DNA of 64,000 bases. Source: Noviherbaspirillum sp. UKPF54 (GTDB taxonomy: Bacteria; Pseudomonadota; Gammaproteobacteria; Burkholderiales; Burkholderiaceae_D). The notes beneath the pieces were generated by a model. The model was not told the DNA's origin. It saw only the letters and a list, made by a program, of their open reading frames with translations, and did not search any database. The stretch is taken from the NCBI RefSeq assembly GCF_007874125.1, contig NZ_CP040128.1, forward strand, positions 1,240,001-1,304,000, in the 5' to 3' direction. The first letter of the stretch is position 1. Each line of letters opens with the position of its first letter. A program made the position numbers and the translations under genes. Shown piece after piece: positions 18,952 through 28,397 of this stretch.

Positions 18952-20629
18952 CGTTGTTCTCGTAGATGGGGAAGTAAATGCGAACGGATGTCCCGCTGCC
19001 GGGCGTGCTGCGGATTTCCAGGCGACCGCCGTTCATCTCTGTGAGCTGGCGGGAAATGGAAAGGCCCAGGCCCATGCCCTTGGCCTTGGTGCTGTAAAAG
19101 GGGTCGGTGACGCGGGGCAGGGTGGCGGCCGGAATGCCGTGGCCGGTATCGCTGACGTCCAGCTCGGCCATGGATGTCAGGCGCAGCGCGCGCAGCACGA
19201 CCGCGCCGCCTTCGTCGCAGGCCTGGATGGAATTGAGAGCCAGATTGAGCAGTATCTGTACGACGTGATCGGGGTCCGCATGCAGCACCAGGTCGGAATC
19301 GCCTTGCGCCGACAAGGCGACGCCGCGCGCAGTGGCTTCGGGGGCGAGCAACTGGATCACGCGGCGGAATACTTCGCGCACCGGAACGGCATCGGGCGCC
19401 GGCGGCCGCGGCCGGCCGAATTCCAGCAACTGGCTCACGACGCGCGCCAGGCGGTCGATTTCGTTTTCCATGTCGTCCAGCAGCTGCAGGCGCCGCGCGT
19501 CCTTCTCGCGACGCGCGAGCGCTTGCACGCTGGTCTTGACCGCCGCGAGAGGATTGCGCACCTCATGCGCGATCGTGGTGGCGAACTCGCCCAGCACGGC
19601 CAGTTTTTCCATGCGCACCATCTGCGCCAGCTGGGCCTCCAGGCTGGTCGCCATGGCATCGAAGGCGCGCGAGACGGTCGCGATTTCGTCCTGGCCAGGA
19701 TCTGCGATCCGGTATTCGAGGCGGCCGGTGGAAATCGCCTGCGCCCCGTCCAGCAGCTGGCGCACGCGCTGCCGCAGGTTGACCGACATGCGGTAGAACA
19801 GGAGCACGATCAGGATGGCGCCCACCATGACGGCGATGAAGAGCGCGCGGCGCATGCGGTTGAATGGCGCTTCGAGCCTGGAGGTGTCGACCTGCAGGGC
19901 CACCTGCCAGCCGGGGAATATCTCCGGGCCGAGCACCAGCTTGCCGGCCGGGCGTGCTGCATGGCCGACGCTGTTGAAGTAGCCCGTCGGCGTTTTCAGG
20001 AGCGGCTCCAGCGTGCCCTCCGCCGTCGCGCCGCCCATGAGCTCGGTCAGCGAGGCAAGGCGTACATGGAGCGCGACATGCCCTGCGGGGCCGCGGCCGG
20101 GCTGCGCCTCGCCCAAGGGGTGACGCAGCAGCAGCCAGCCCGATTCGCCATCGCGCGGCGCGGCAGGACCGACCAGTTCCATGTCGCCGACCAGGGTTCG
20201 AGGCAGGCCGGTCGTGTGGAACGCCGCGTCGCTCCAGTAGGGCGGGCCGGATGCCGCCTGGCCCGGAATGACTTTTTGCAGCGCCTCGTCGGCAGAGAAA
20301 AACAGGATACCGAACAAATCCGGCAGGTCCGATTCGACTTGGAGCAGCGCGCTGACCTGTTGCGATGCCAGTCCCTGGCGCGTGTCGACGAGCTGGTTAA
20401 TGCCGGGGAAATTGGCCAGCGTTTCGGCTTGATAGCGCCGCGCCTCGATGAAGGACGACAGGCGGCTGGCGGTTGCGGTGAGCTGCGCCGACAGCTTTTC
20501 CTCCAGTACGGTCTGGAACGCCGATTCGGAAAACCGGTCGTACAGCAGGCCGACCCAGACCACCGGTATGGCGGATGCCAGCAGGGACAGGATGAGATAG
20601 CGGCGGATGATGCTTTTCTTGATAGCCAT
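18944..20629 (-). CDS. membrane sensor histidine kinase
   Basis: Partner of the NtrC-type regulator. There is a transmembrane helix near residues 10-30, a ~240-residue extracytoplasmic sensor domain, a second helix (ALFIAVMVGAILIVLLFY), then HAMP, a dimerisation domain with H-box FATTIAHEVRNPLAAV, and an HATPase domain with N-box NLALNSIQ, G1 DTGHGIP and G2 KGMGLGLSI. I start at ATG 20629 (MAIKKSIIRRY); an upstream in-frame start at 20707 adds 26 unlikely residues. The sensor domain has no motif I recognise. The physiological signal is probably the substrate of the neighbouring transporter (inference). Confidence 0.92.
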   Translation of the reverse strand: MAIKKSIIRRYLILSLLASAIPVVWVGLLYDRFSESAFQTVLEEKLSAQLTATASRLSSFIEARRYQAETLANFPGINQLVDTRQGLASQQVSALLQVESDLPDLFGILFFSADEALQKVIPGQAASGPPYWSDAAFHTTGLPRTLVGDMELVGPAAPRDGESGWLLLRHPLGEAQPGRGPAGHVALHVRLASLTELMGGATAEGTLEPLLKTPTGYFNSVGHAARPAGKLVLGPEIFPGWQVALQVDTSRLEAPFNRMRRALFIAVMVGAILIVLLFYRMSVNLRQRVRQLLDGAQAISTGRLEYRIADPGQDEIATVSRAFDAMATSLEAQLAQMVRMEKLAVLGEFATTIAHEVRNPLAAVKTSVQALARREKDARRLQLLDDMENEIDRLARVVSQLLEFGRPRPPAPDAVPVREVFRRVIQLLAPEATARGVALSAQGDSDLVLHADPDHVVQILLNLALNSIQACDEGGAVVLRALRLTSMAELDVSDTGHGIPAATLPRVTDPFYSTKAKGMGLGLSISRQLTEMNGGRLEIRSTPGSGTSVRIYFPIYENNDG

Positions 20630-20818
20630 CGGATAGGGGCTGGCTGGGGGAGCGGACGATACGAATATTTGCACACAGGCAAAGAACGTGCCGCCAGCGG
20701 CTGGCACCGCTGCCGTGACGGCGCCTCGTTACCGATATGCTTCGGCGGCCGGCGCGACCACAGGGATCCATCCCCGGCGCGGGCCTGCAAGCCGCGCATC
20801 ACTTAAAAATTTCCAAAA

Positions 20819-20945
20819 CTCAAGTTTGAGCGGTTTCCGCTCGCTCCGTCAATCATTTCGAGCGAAAACCGCTCGGGCGAGCGGCTCTTCCGCGCTCGCG
20901 GCCATCGCTGGCGATGCGGCCGCCGTCGGCATCGCCAGCGATGGC
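20819..20945 (+). repeat. stacked inverted repeats, probable activator-binding region
   Basis: Four inverted repeats sit in 127 bp. They are CTCAAGTTTGAG (20819-20830); GAGCGGTTTCCGCTCG (20828-20843) against 20859-20874 with one mismatch; GCGAGCG (20877-20883) against CGCTCGC (20893-20899); and GCCATCGCTGGCGATGC (20901-20917) against 20929-20945, perfect over 17 bp. They lie 38-164 bp upstream of the sigma-54 promoter, where NtrC-type activators bind. They may also form RNA or DNA hairpins. The 459-bp intergenic gap (20630-21088) holds no gene. Confidence 0.75.
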
Positions 20946-20982
20946 GTGCCTTCTCAGCCAATTCTTTCGTTTCGGCAAAAGC

Positions 20983-20997
20983 TGGCACACTGCTTGC
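20983..20997 (+). promoter_or_regulatory. sigma-54 (-24/-12) promoter of the transporter/dehydrogenase operon
   Basis: TGGCAC at 20983-20988 and TTGC at 20994-20997 place the invariant GG and GC 10 bp apart, an excellent match to the RpoN consensus. Transcription should start near 21009, 80 bp before the first binding-protein gene. A sigma-54 activator is encoded divergently. Confidence 0.88.
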
Positions 20998-21088
20998 GAT
21001 GTGTTGCTCAAGCGAATTATCGAGTGTCTTGAGCCACCGCGACGGTGCCCATAGCGCCTTTCTGATTTTTCGCCGAGGAGGAGACCCC

Positions 21089-22453
21089 ATGTTCAGATCA
21101 ACCCACGCCCTGCGCTGTTGCGATTGGCTGTCCCGCGAGTTCGCGGGGCTGGCCTGCGCTGTCGCGAGCCTGCTGTTTGCCGCCTGCGGCGAGGCGCAGG
21201 CGCGGATTGAACTCGGCGCGCCGGCGGATCAGGCCGATGCCGTCGTGGGGTGCATGTTTCCCCTGACCGGGTGGGGCGCGCTTTACGGCCGCGATAGTAT
21301 CGGCGGCATCAAGGTGGCCCTGGCCGACCTGCAGGCGGACTTGGGGGCGAAAGACGCGCCGAAATTGCGCATCCTGGTCGAGGACGACCGCTCCAAGGCT
21401 TCGTTTGCGCAGCGCATCGCCGAAGACTACGTCAGGCGCGATCATGCGCGCTTCCTGTGCGGCATCGTCAGTTCCGGCGTGGCCCAGGCGGTCAGCCGCG
21501 TGGCCCGGGAGCGCGGCGTGCTGATGATCGGCACCGATCATGCGTCGTCGCGCCTGACGATCGAAGAATTCCACCGCTACTACTTCCGGTTGTCCAACGA
21601 CACCTACACCTCGATGGCGGCCGGGGCCCGCTATCTGGCCGACCTGCAGAAGAAGGCGGGCTGGAAGCGCCTCGTCTTCCTCGGCTCGGACTACGACTAC
21701 GGCCATATCGCATGGCGCGACCTCAAGGGCAACCTGGACCGGCTCGGCGTGAAATACACGGTGGCGGGCGAATACTGGACCAAGTTGTACGAGCCGGATT
21801 ACTCCACGTATATCGAGCAAGTCGCGAAAACCGGGGCCGATGTCGCCGTGGTCGGATTGTGGGGCGGAGATTTCGTCACCTTCCTCAAGCAGGCGGTGTC
21901 GAGTGGCCTGAACGCCAAGATGCGTATTGCGAACTTCGATACCGGCGGCAGCTACGACACGCTGGTGTCGCTCGGCGAGCAGGCACCGACCGGCCTGATC
22001 CTGTCGGGCCGCCATCACAACAACTGGCCGGATACCGCCCGTAACCGCAAGTTCGTTGCCGATTTCCACCGGCTTGAAGGCCGCTATCCCACTTATGTCG
22101 CCGAAGGCGCCTACAGCGGCATCGTCGCCATGGGCCGGGCGCTGGCCATCGCGGGCAAGCATGCGACCACAGACAAGCTGATCGCCACGCTGGAAGGCCT
22201 GCGCCTGAACCTGCCGGAAGACCCGGAAGGGTACAGCTCCTGGATCGATCCGAATACGCATCAGATCGTGCAGGCGCAGGCGATCGGGGAAGTGGTGCCG
22301 AACCATGATTTCCCGCCGGCGCAGGTGATGCTGTCCAACTGGACCGTCTATCCCGCCGAGGCCCTGCGCCCGCCCGCCGGCCTGATTCAAGAACGCCGGG
22401 CACGCGCCCGCGCAAAACCGCCCGCAGTCCAACCACCACCAAAGGAGAAGTAG
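21089..22453 (+). CDS. ABC transporter substrate-binding protein 1 (Leu/urea-amide family)
   Basis: Periplasmic binding protein of type I fold, 454 residues. It has an N-terminal export signal (LACAVASLLFAACGEAQA), which could be a lipoprotein signal because of the AAC, or a standard one cut after AQA. The domain begins AVVGCMFPLTGWGALYGRDSIGGIKVALADLQ, typical of the LivJ/UrtA/AmiC group. The ATG at 21089 follows a GAGGAGGAG ribosome site; in-frame codons further upstream are not needed. A Pro/Arg/Lys-rich tail ends the protein. First gene of the sigma-54 operon; the ligand is unknown. Confidence 0.88.
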   Translation: MFRSTHALRCCDWLSREFAGLACAVASLLFAACGEAQARIELGAPADQADAVVGCMFPLTGWGALYGRDSIGGIKVALADLQADLGAKDAPKLRILVEDDRSKASFAQRIAEDYVRRDHARFLCGIVSSGVAQAVSRVARERGVLMIGTDHASSRLTIEEFHRYYFRLSNDTYTSMAAGARYLADLQKKAGWKRLVFLGSDYDYGHIAWRDLKGNLDRLGVKYTVAGEYWTKLYEPDYSTYIEQVAKTGADVAVVGLWGGDFVTFLKQAVSSGLNAKMRIANFDTGGSYDTLVSLGEQAPTGLILSGRHHNNWPDTARNRKFVADFHRLEGRYPTYVAEGAYSGIVAMGRALAIAGKHATTDKLIATLEGLRLNLPEDPEGYSSWIDPNTHQIVQAQAIGEVVPNHDFPPAQVMLSNWTVYPAEALRPPAGLIQERRARARAKPPAVQPPPKEK

Positions 22454-22456
22454 TTC

Positions 22457-23776
22457 ATGCGCGTTTCACGTCCATCCGCACGCAAGGCCGGCCTCGCCAT
22501 CGCCGCCATGTCCGTCGCCGTTTCGGCGGCCTTCGCTCCGGCCGCCCAGGCGGCTGACAACGGCAAGTTCCGCCTTGGCATCGTCACTTTCCTGTCCGGC
22601 AGCGCCGCCGGACCGTTCGGCGTGCCGGCCGCCAATGCCGCCAAGTTGACCGTGGAAGCCTTGAATGCGGGTGCATTGCCGGCCCCTTACAACAAGAAGG
22701 GCATCAACGGCATGGAAATCGAAACCGTCATCATCGATGAGAACGGCGGCGCCACCAAGCAGGTCGAGGAATTCCGCAACCTGGTGCAGCGCCAGAAGGT
22801 CGATGCCGTGATCGGCTACATTTCCTCCGGCGACTGCCTGGCGATCGCCCCGGTGGCCGAGGAACTGAAGACGCCGACCGTCTTCTTCGACTGCGGCACC
22901 TCGCGCCTGTTCGAAACCGTCAAGTCGCCGAAGTACAGCTTCCGTACCGGCCTCGACGCGGTGGTCGACAACGTTGCGCTGGCGCGCTATGTCACGGAAA
23001 CGCGTCCCAACCTGAAGAGCGTCGCCAGCATCCAGCAAAACTATTCCTTCGGCCAGGATTCCTGGAACGACTTCATCCTGACGCTCAAGCATCTCAAGCC
23101 TGAAATCAAGGTGGTTTCGGAGCAGTGGCCGAAAGTGATGCAGGGCCAGTACGGCGCCGAAATCTCCGCGCTGTCCGTCGCCAAGGCCGACCTGGTGCAC
23201 TCCAGCTTCTGGGGCGGCGACATGGAAGCGCTGATGCTGCAAGGGTCGGCGCGCGGCCTGTTCGACAAGAGCCCGATCGCTCTGACTTGCGGCGACACCG
23301 GCGTCGAAGACTTCAAGGACAAGGTGCCCAATGGCGTGATCATCGGCGCGCGCGGCCCGTACGGCATCTTCGCTCCGCAGAACCCGCTGAACGACTGGTT
23401 CCGCCCGAAGTTCACGGCGCAGTTCAAGGAATGGCCGACCTATCCGGCTTACAAGATGGTCCAGGCCATCCTCGCGGTCAAGGCCAGCGCCGAAAAAACC
23501 GGCAAGCCGAACGCGATGCCGACCGCGGATAACGTCATCCAGGGCATGAAGGGCCTGACCTTCGAAGCCCCGAGCGGCACGGTGCGCATGGCCAGCGCCG
23601 GCGGCCACCAGGCGGTGCAGGGCGTGTCCTACGGCGAGTACCAGTACGACCCGAAGACCAAGAAGGGCTCCGTCACCAAGGTCAAGAGCTATGCCGCCGA
23701 ATGCCTGATGCCGCCGGACGGCACGACCGCCGCCGACTGGATCAAGGCTGGCATGCCGGGAGCCAAGTGCAAGTAA
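22457..23776 (+). CDS. ABC transporter substrate-binding protein 2 (Leu family)
   Basis: A second periplasmic binding protein of 439 residues, with a clear signal peptide ending AAFAPAAQA/ADN. The fold is the same as its neighbour (RLGIVTFLSGSAAGPFG, then VDAVIGYISSGDCLAIAPVAEE), but the two are only distantly similar by eye, so this is not a recent duplication. It starts 3 bp after the first gene's stop. Two Cys residues (SSGDC, FFDCGTS) may form a disulfide. A strong hairpin follows the gene, perhaps keeping it more highly expressed than the permeases. Confidence 0.9.
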   Translation: MRVSRPSARKAGLAIAAMSVAVSAAFAPAAQAADNGKFRLGIVTFLSGSAAGPFGVPAANAAKLTVEALNAGALPAPYNKKGINGMEIETVIIDENGGATKQVEEFRNLVQRQKVDAVIGYISSGDCLAIAPVAEELKTPTVFFDCGTSRLFETVKSPKYSFRTGLDAVVDNVALARYVTETRPNLKSVASIQQNYSFGQDSWNDFILTLKHLKPEIKVVSEQWPKVMQGQYGAEISALSVAKADLVHSSFWGGDMEALMLQGSARGLFDKSPIALTCGDTGVEDFKDKVPNGVIIGARGPYGIFAPQNPLNDWFRPKFTAQFKEWPTYPAYKMVQAILAVKASAEKTGKPNAMPTADNVIQGMKGLTFEAPSGTVRMASAGGHQAVQGVSYGEYQYDPKTKKGSVTKVKSYAAECLMPPDGTTAADWIKAGMPGAKCK

Positions 23777-23790
23777 TGCAGTGACCTTTC

Positions 23791-23815
23791 CGCCGGCGTC
23801 GCTGCGACGCCGGCG
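23791..23815 (+). other. strong intra-operon hairpin after binding protein 2
   Basis: CGCCGGCGTCG (23791-23801) and CGACGCCGGCG (23805-23815) form a perfect 11-bp GC stem with a 3-nt loop, 15 bp after the stop codon. No T-run follows. Such hairpins between a binding protein and its permeases commonly protect the upstream mRNA, giving excess binding protein (inference). Confidence 0.7.
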
Positions 23816-23889
23816 GCGCCAGCGCGTCCTCCGGACCGGCCCGCCCGATGCGGCGCCCGGCGGGCGCGCCCGCTTCCCTACAAAATACT

Positions 23890-24795
23890 ATGAATACCCT
23901 ATTCGCAATCCTCATCGACGGGATGATTTACGCATCCTGGCTGTTTCTCGTCGCCGCAGGCCTCACCGTGATCTACGGCGTGATGCGTATCCTGAACATG
24001 GCGCACGGCAGCTTCTATGCCATCGGCGCCTATAGTGCCGCCTCGCTGGTGGGCTGGTACTTCAACGGCGACGGCGACTCGTCGCCTTACTGGAGCTACG
24101 CACTGCTGCTCGGCTGCGCGCTCGTCGCCGGCCTGGTGGTCGGGCTGGTGGTGGAGCAGGGCCTGCTGCGCTTCATGCGCGGCCGCGACGAAACGCTGAT
24201 GGTGATCGTCACTTATGCCTTGCTGCTCATTCTCGAAGATGCCACCAAGCTGCTGTGGGGCGTCGATCCGTATTTCGCGTACCAGCCATACCGCCTGCTG
24301 GGCCAGAGTGCGGTAGGCGACGCGCTGAGCTTCGCCAACTATGACCTTGCGCTGGTCGTCGTCTCCATCCTCGTCGGCCTCGCCGCCTGGTATGCGCTGA
24401 ACCGCACCAACAAGGGCCGCCTGCTGCGTGCCGTGATCCATGACCGGGAAGTGGCGATGGCCATGGGCGTCAATGTCAACGTGATGTTCGCCGTGACCTT
24501 CGTTATCGGTTCGATGCTGGGCGCGCTGGCCGGTGCGCTGACCGCCCCGGCGATCTCGGTCACGCCGGGCATCGGCATCGAAGTCATCGTGCTCGCCTTC
24601 GCGGTGGTCGTGGTCGGCGGCCTGGGCAGCATCGGCGGCGCCGCAGCCGGCGCGCTGCTGGTCGGGCTGACCCGTTCGTTCGCCGTCCATCTTGCGCCCG
24701 AGATCGAGCTGTTCGTGATCTACGGCGTCATGTTCCTGGTGCTTGCGGTACGTCCGCAAGGCATGTTCGGACAGATTCTTGCAAGGAAGATCTAA
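23890..24795 (+). CDS. branched-chain-type ABC transporter permease (LivH family)
   Basis: Inner-membrane permease of 301 residues with about eight hydrophobic helices. The family hallmarks are VYGVMRILNMAHG-like (IYGVMRILNMAHGSFYAIGAY), GRLLRAVIHDREVAMAMGVNV and VVVVGGLGSIGGA. I start at the ATG at 23890 (MNTLFAILIDGMIYAS). The 113-bp GC-rich gap before it contains the hairpin at 23791. It pairs with the next gene, the LivM-type permease. The transported compound is not indicated by the sequence. Confidence 0.9.
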   Translation: MNTLFAILIDGMIYASWLFLVAAGLTVIYGVMRILNMAHGSFYAIGAYSAASLVGWYFNGDGDSSPYWSYALLLGCALVAGLVVGLVVEQGLLRFMRGRDETLMVIVTYALLLILEDATKLLWGVDPYFAYQPYRLLGQSAVGDALSFANYDLALVVVSILVGLAAWYALNRTNKGRLLRAVIHDREVAMAMGVNVNVMFAVTFVIGSMLGALAGALTAPAISVTPGIGIEVIVLAFAVVVVGGLGSIGGAAAGALLVGLTRSFAVHLAPEIELFVIYGVMFLVLAVRPQGMFGQILARKI

Positions 24796-24798
24796 CTC

Positions 24799-25766
24799 AT
24801 GCGTACTGAATTTTCATTATTGGCCGCAGCTGCCGTCGTCGCCGCCGGCGGCTTTCTGGCGCCGGACTGGCTGAGCTTTTTGCTCACGCTCGCCTTCGCC
24901 AAGGCGCTGGTGGTGCTGGGCGTCGTGGTACAGATGCGTGTCGGCCTGGTGACCTTCGGCCAGGCGCTGTTCTACTGCGCCGGCGGCTATGCAGCCGGCC
25001 TGGCGATGCAATACCTGGGCGTGCGCGATGCCTTTGCCCTGCTGGTGCTGGGCGTGGCCGTCGCGGTGGCGTTCGCCGCCGTTTGCGGTCTGCTGCTGGC
25101 GCGCTACCGCGACATCTTCTTTGCGATGCTGACCATGGCGCTGTCCATGGTGCTGTTCGGCGTACTGGTCAAGTCCTCGGCGCTTGGCTCGACCGACGGC
25201 TTCAACGTATCGATGCCGACCTACTTCGGCTGGGAGCCGTCGCCGGAGACCGCCAAGCGAATCGTTTTCCTGCTGACCGTCGGTGTGAGCGCAGTGGCCG
25301 CGATCACTTTCCACCGCCTGATGAAATCGGGCCTGGGGCTGATTTCGGAAGCGATCCGCGAAAACGAGGTGCGCGTCGAGTACCTCGGCGTTTCCCCGCG
25401 CGCCGCCATCTACGCCAACTACCTCTTTGCCGCCGGCATCTCCGCGCTGGGCGGCGGCCTGACCGCGCTGGCCACCGGCCACATCGACCCCGACATGGCG
25501 GTCTGGACCACTTCCGGCGAGTTCGTGTTCATCGCGATCCTGGGCGGCACCGGCCACGTGGCCGCGCCGTTCCTCGCCGCCATCGTGTTTGCCGCGGTGC
25601 GCACCTTCGCGATCCAGGAAGCGCCGCACACCTGGCAAATGATGCTGGGCGCCGTGCTGCTGGTCCTGGTCATCTTCCTGCCCAAGGGCTTGTGGAGCCT
25701 GGTCGGCAAGCGCCGCCGGGACTCCGGGGACGCAACTGTCGCCAACACTACTGCCAAGGTGAACGC

Positions 25767-25770
<4 letters not shown>
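24799..25770 (+). CDS. branched-chain-type ABC transporter permease (LivM family)
   Basis: Second permease, 323 residues, highly hydrophobic, with the LivM signatures VGLVTFGQALFYCAGGYAAGL, GLISEAIRENEVRVEYLGV and GEFVFIAILGGTGHVAAPFL. It starts 3 bp after the LivH-type gene, and its stop overlaps the next gene's start (ATGA). The C-terminal tail (KRRRDSGDATVANTTAKVNA) is cytosolic and polar. Confidence 0.9.
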
Positions 25771-26545
<775 letters not shown>

Positions 26546-26549
<4 letters not shown>

Positions 26550-27202
26550 GCCAGCCGCTGCTCTCGATTCAACATCTGAACGTCGCCATCGACCGCATTC
26601 CCATCCTGCGCAATGTCTGCATGGATGTGCAGAAGGGAAGCATGGTCGGCCTCATCGGCCGCAATGGCGCCGGCAAGACCACGCTGATGCGTTCCATCAT
26701 GGGGCTGATGCAGCTCGAAGCGAAAAAACTCGATGTGGCGGGCGAAAACCTGGTCAAGGTCGCGGCGCACGGCCGCGCCTCGCGCGGCATCAGCTACCTG
26801 CCGGAAGACCGCCGCCTGATCCCGTCGCTGACGGTCGAGGAAAACGTGCTGCTGCCCGCATGGGCCAACGGCATCGCGGATGCGGCCAAGCGCCTCGAAT
26901 GGATTTACGGACTGATGCCCGAGGTCAGGGAGTTCCGCGACCGCCGCGCGCTGCAGCTGTCCGGCGGCCAGCAGAAGCTGGTGGCGCTGGCGCGCGCGCT
27001 GATGCCGGGACGCACGCTGCTGCTGCTCGACGAACCCTTCGAAGGCGTCGCCCCGGTGCTCTCGCGCCGCCTGACGGAGGTGATCGCCACGCTGCGCAAC
27101 GAGGGCATGTCCATCATCCTGTCCGAATCCGACGACACCCATTCCGCCGACCTCGTCGACCGCGTGTTCCGTATCGAACGCGGCGTCGTCACCGCCGGCT
27201 AA
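26546..27202 (+). CDS. ABC transporter ATP-binding protein (LivF family)
   Basis: Second nucleotide-binding subunit, 218 residues, a little shorter than the usual ~235. Walker A is GRNGAGKTT, the signature is canonical (LSGGQQKLVALARAL), and Walker B is LLLLDEPFEGVAP. In the H-loop position it reads LSESDDTHS, so Ser replaces the usual Glu-His after the beta-strand. This variation should be checked, since the H-loop His contributes to ATP hydrolysis. It ends 17 bp before the alcohol dehydrogenase gene. Confidence 0.9.
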
Positions 27203-27219
27203 CCACCAGGAGAACTCAG

Positions 27220-28374
27220 ATGTCTCAATTCGTATTTGAAACGGCGCCGAAAATCGTGTGCGAGCAGGGCGCTTCCAGGCAGCTCGGCGCGCTGGCTTCC
27301 CAGCTCGGCGTGAGCCACATGTTCGTCGTCACCGACCGTTTTCTGCATGAGTCCGGCTTGCTCGCCGGCGCGCTGGAAAGCCTGGCGGCCGCCGGCATCA
27401 AGGCGACCGTATTCTCCGACGTGCTCGCCGATCCGCCGGAGGCCAGCGTGCTGGCCGCGGTCGAACAGGCGCGCAAGGCAGGCGTGGACGGCGTCGCCGG
27501 TTTCGGCGGCGGCAGTTCCATGGACACCGCCAAGCTGGTCGCGCTGCTGGTGAAAACGCCGCAATCGCTACCCGAAATTTATGGCATCGGCCTGGCGCGC
27601 GGCCCGCGCCTGCCGCTGGTGCAGGTGCCGACCACTGCCGGCACGGGCTCGGAAGTGACGGCGATCTCCATCCTGACGACGCCGAGCAATGAAAAGAAGG
27701 GCGTCGTCTCGTCCCTGCTGTATCCGGACGTGGCGCTGCTCGACAGCCTGCTCACGCTCGGCCTGCCGCCGCGCATCACCGCCATGACCGGCGTCGACGC
27801 CATGGTCCATGCGATCGAATCCTTCACGACCCGCACCAAGAAGAATCCGCTGTCGGATTCGCTGGCGATGCGCGCGCTGACCCTGTTGTACAACAACATC
27901 CGCACGGTCATCCGCGACGGCGCCGACGCCGATGCGCGCGAGGCGATGCTGCTCGGTTCGCTGTTCGCCGGCATGGCCTTCGCCAACGCGCCTGTCGCGG
28001 CGGTGCATGCGCTGGCTTACCCGCTCGGCGGGCACTACCACCTGCCGCACGGGTTGACCAACGCGCTGGTGCTGGTCCCCGTGCTGGAATTCAACCGCGA
28101 TGCCGCCGCGCCGCTGTATGCGGAACTCGCGCGCGCCATGCTGCCCGGCCGCAGCTTTGCGAACGATGCGGAAGCGACCGGCGCGTTCATCGATGCGATT
28201 CGCACGCTGGTGGCCGAGATGCCCTTCGAGCAGGACTTGAAGAGCGCCGGCGTGCCGGAATCCGACCTGGAAATGCTGGCCAGAGATGCGATGAACGTGC
28301 AGCGCCTGCTGGTTAACAACCCGCGCGACGTCAGCTATGAAGATGCACTGGCGATTTATCGCGCAGCCTATTGA
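27220..28374 (+). CDS. iron-containing alcohol dehydrogenase (possible 4-hydroxybutyrate dehydrogenase)
   Basis: Group III Fe-dependent NAD(P)-linked dehydrogenase, 384 residues. The nucleotide motif GFGGGSSMDTAK and PTTAGTGSEVT are intact. The metal ligands are all present: Asp193 and His197 (GVDAMVHAIESF), His263 and His277 (AVHALAYPLGGHYHLPHG). The ATG at 27220 follows CAGGAG. The neighbouring GabD-like enzyme suggests the product is a semialdehyde, hence a 4-hydroxybutyrate (Gbd-like) or similar omega-hydroxyacid substrate. This is inferred from context; 1,3-propanediol or lactaldehyde enzymes share the same fold. Confidence 0.9.
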   Translation: MSQFVFETAPKIVCEQGASRQLGALASQLGVSHMFVVTDRFLHESGLLAGALESLAAAGIKATVFSDVLADPPEASVLAAVEQARKAGVDGVAGFGGGSSMDTAKLVALLVKTPQSLPEIYGIGLARGPRLPLVQVPTTAGTGSEVTAISILTTPSNEKKGVVSSLLYPDVALLDSLLTLGLPPRITAMTGVDAMVHAIESFTTRTKKNPLSDSLAMRALTLLYNNIRTVIRDGADADAREAMLLGSLFAGMAFANAPVAAVHALAYPLGGHYHLPHGLTNALVLVPVLEFNRDAAAPLYAELARAMLPGRSFANDAEATGAFIDAIRTLVAEMPFEQDLKSAGVPESDLEMLARDAMNVQRLLVNNPRDVSYEDALAIYRAAY

Positions 28375-28397
28375 TCCTTTTTCTCTTGTCCGACACC

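Noticed and set aside
18674..20806. 710-residue open frame opposite the kinase/regulator genes
   Set aside because: It is an antisense shadow of two genes with clear motifs, with low-complexity Arg/Gln content and no domain.
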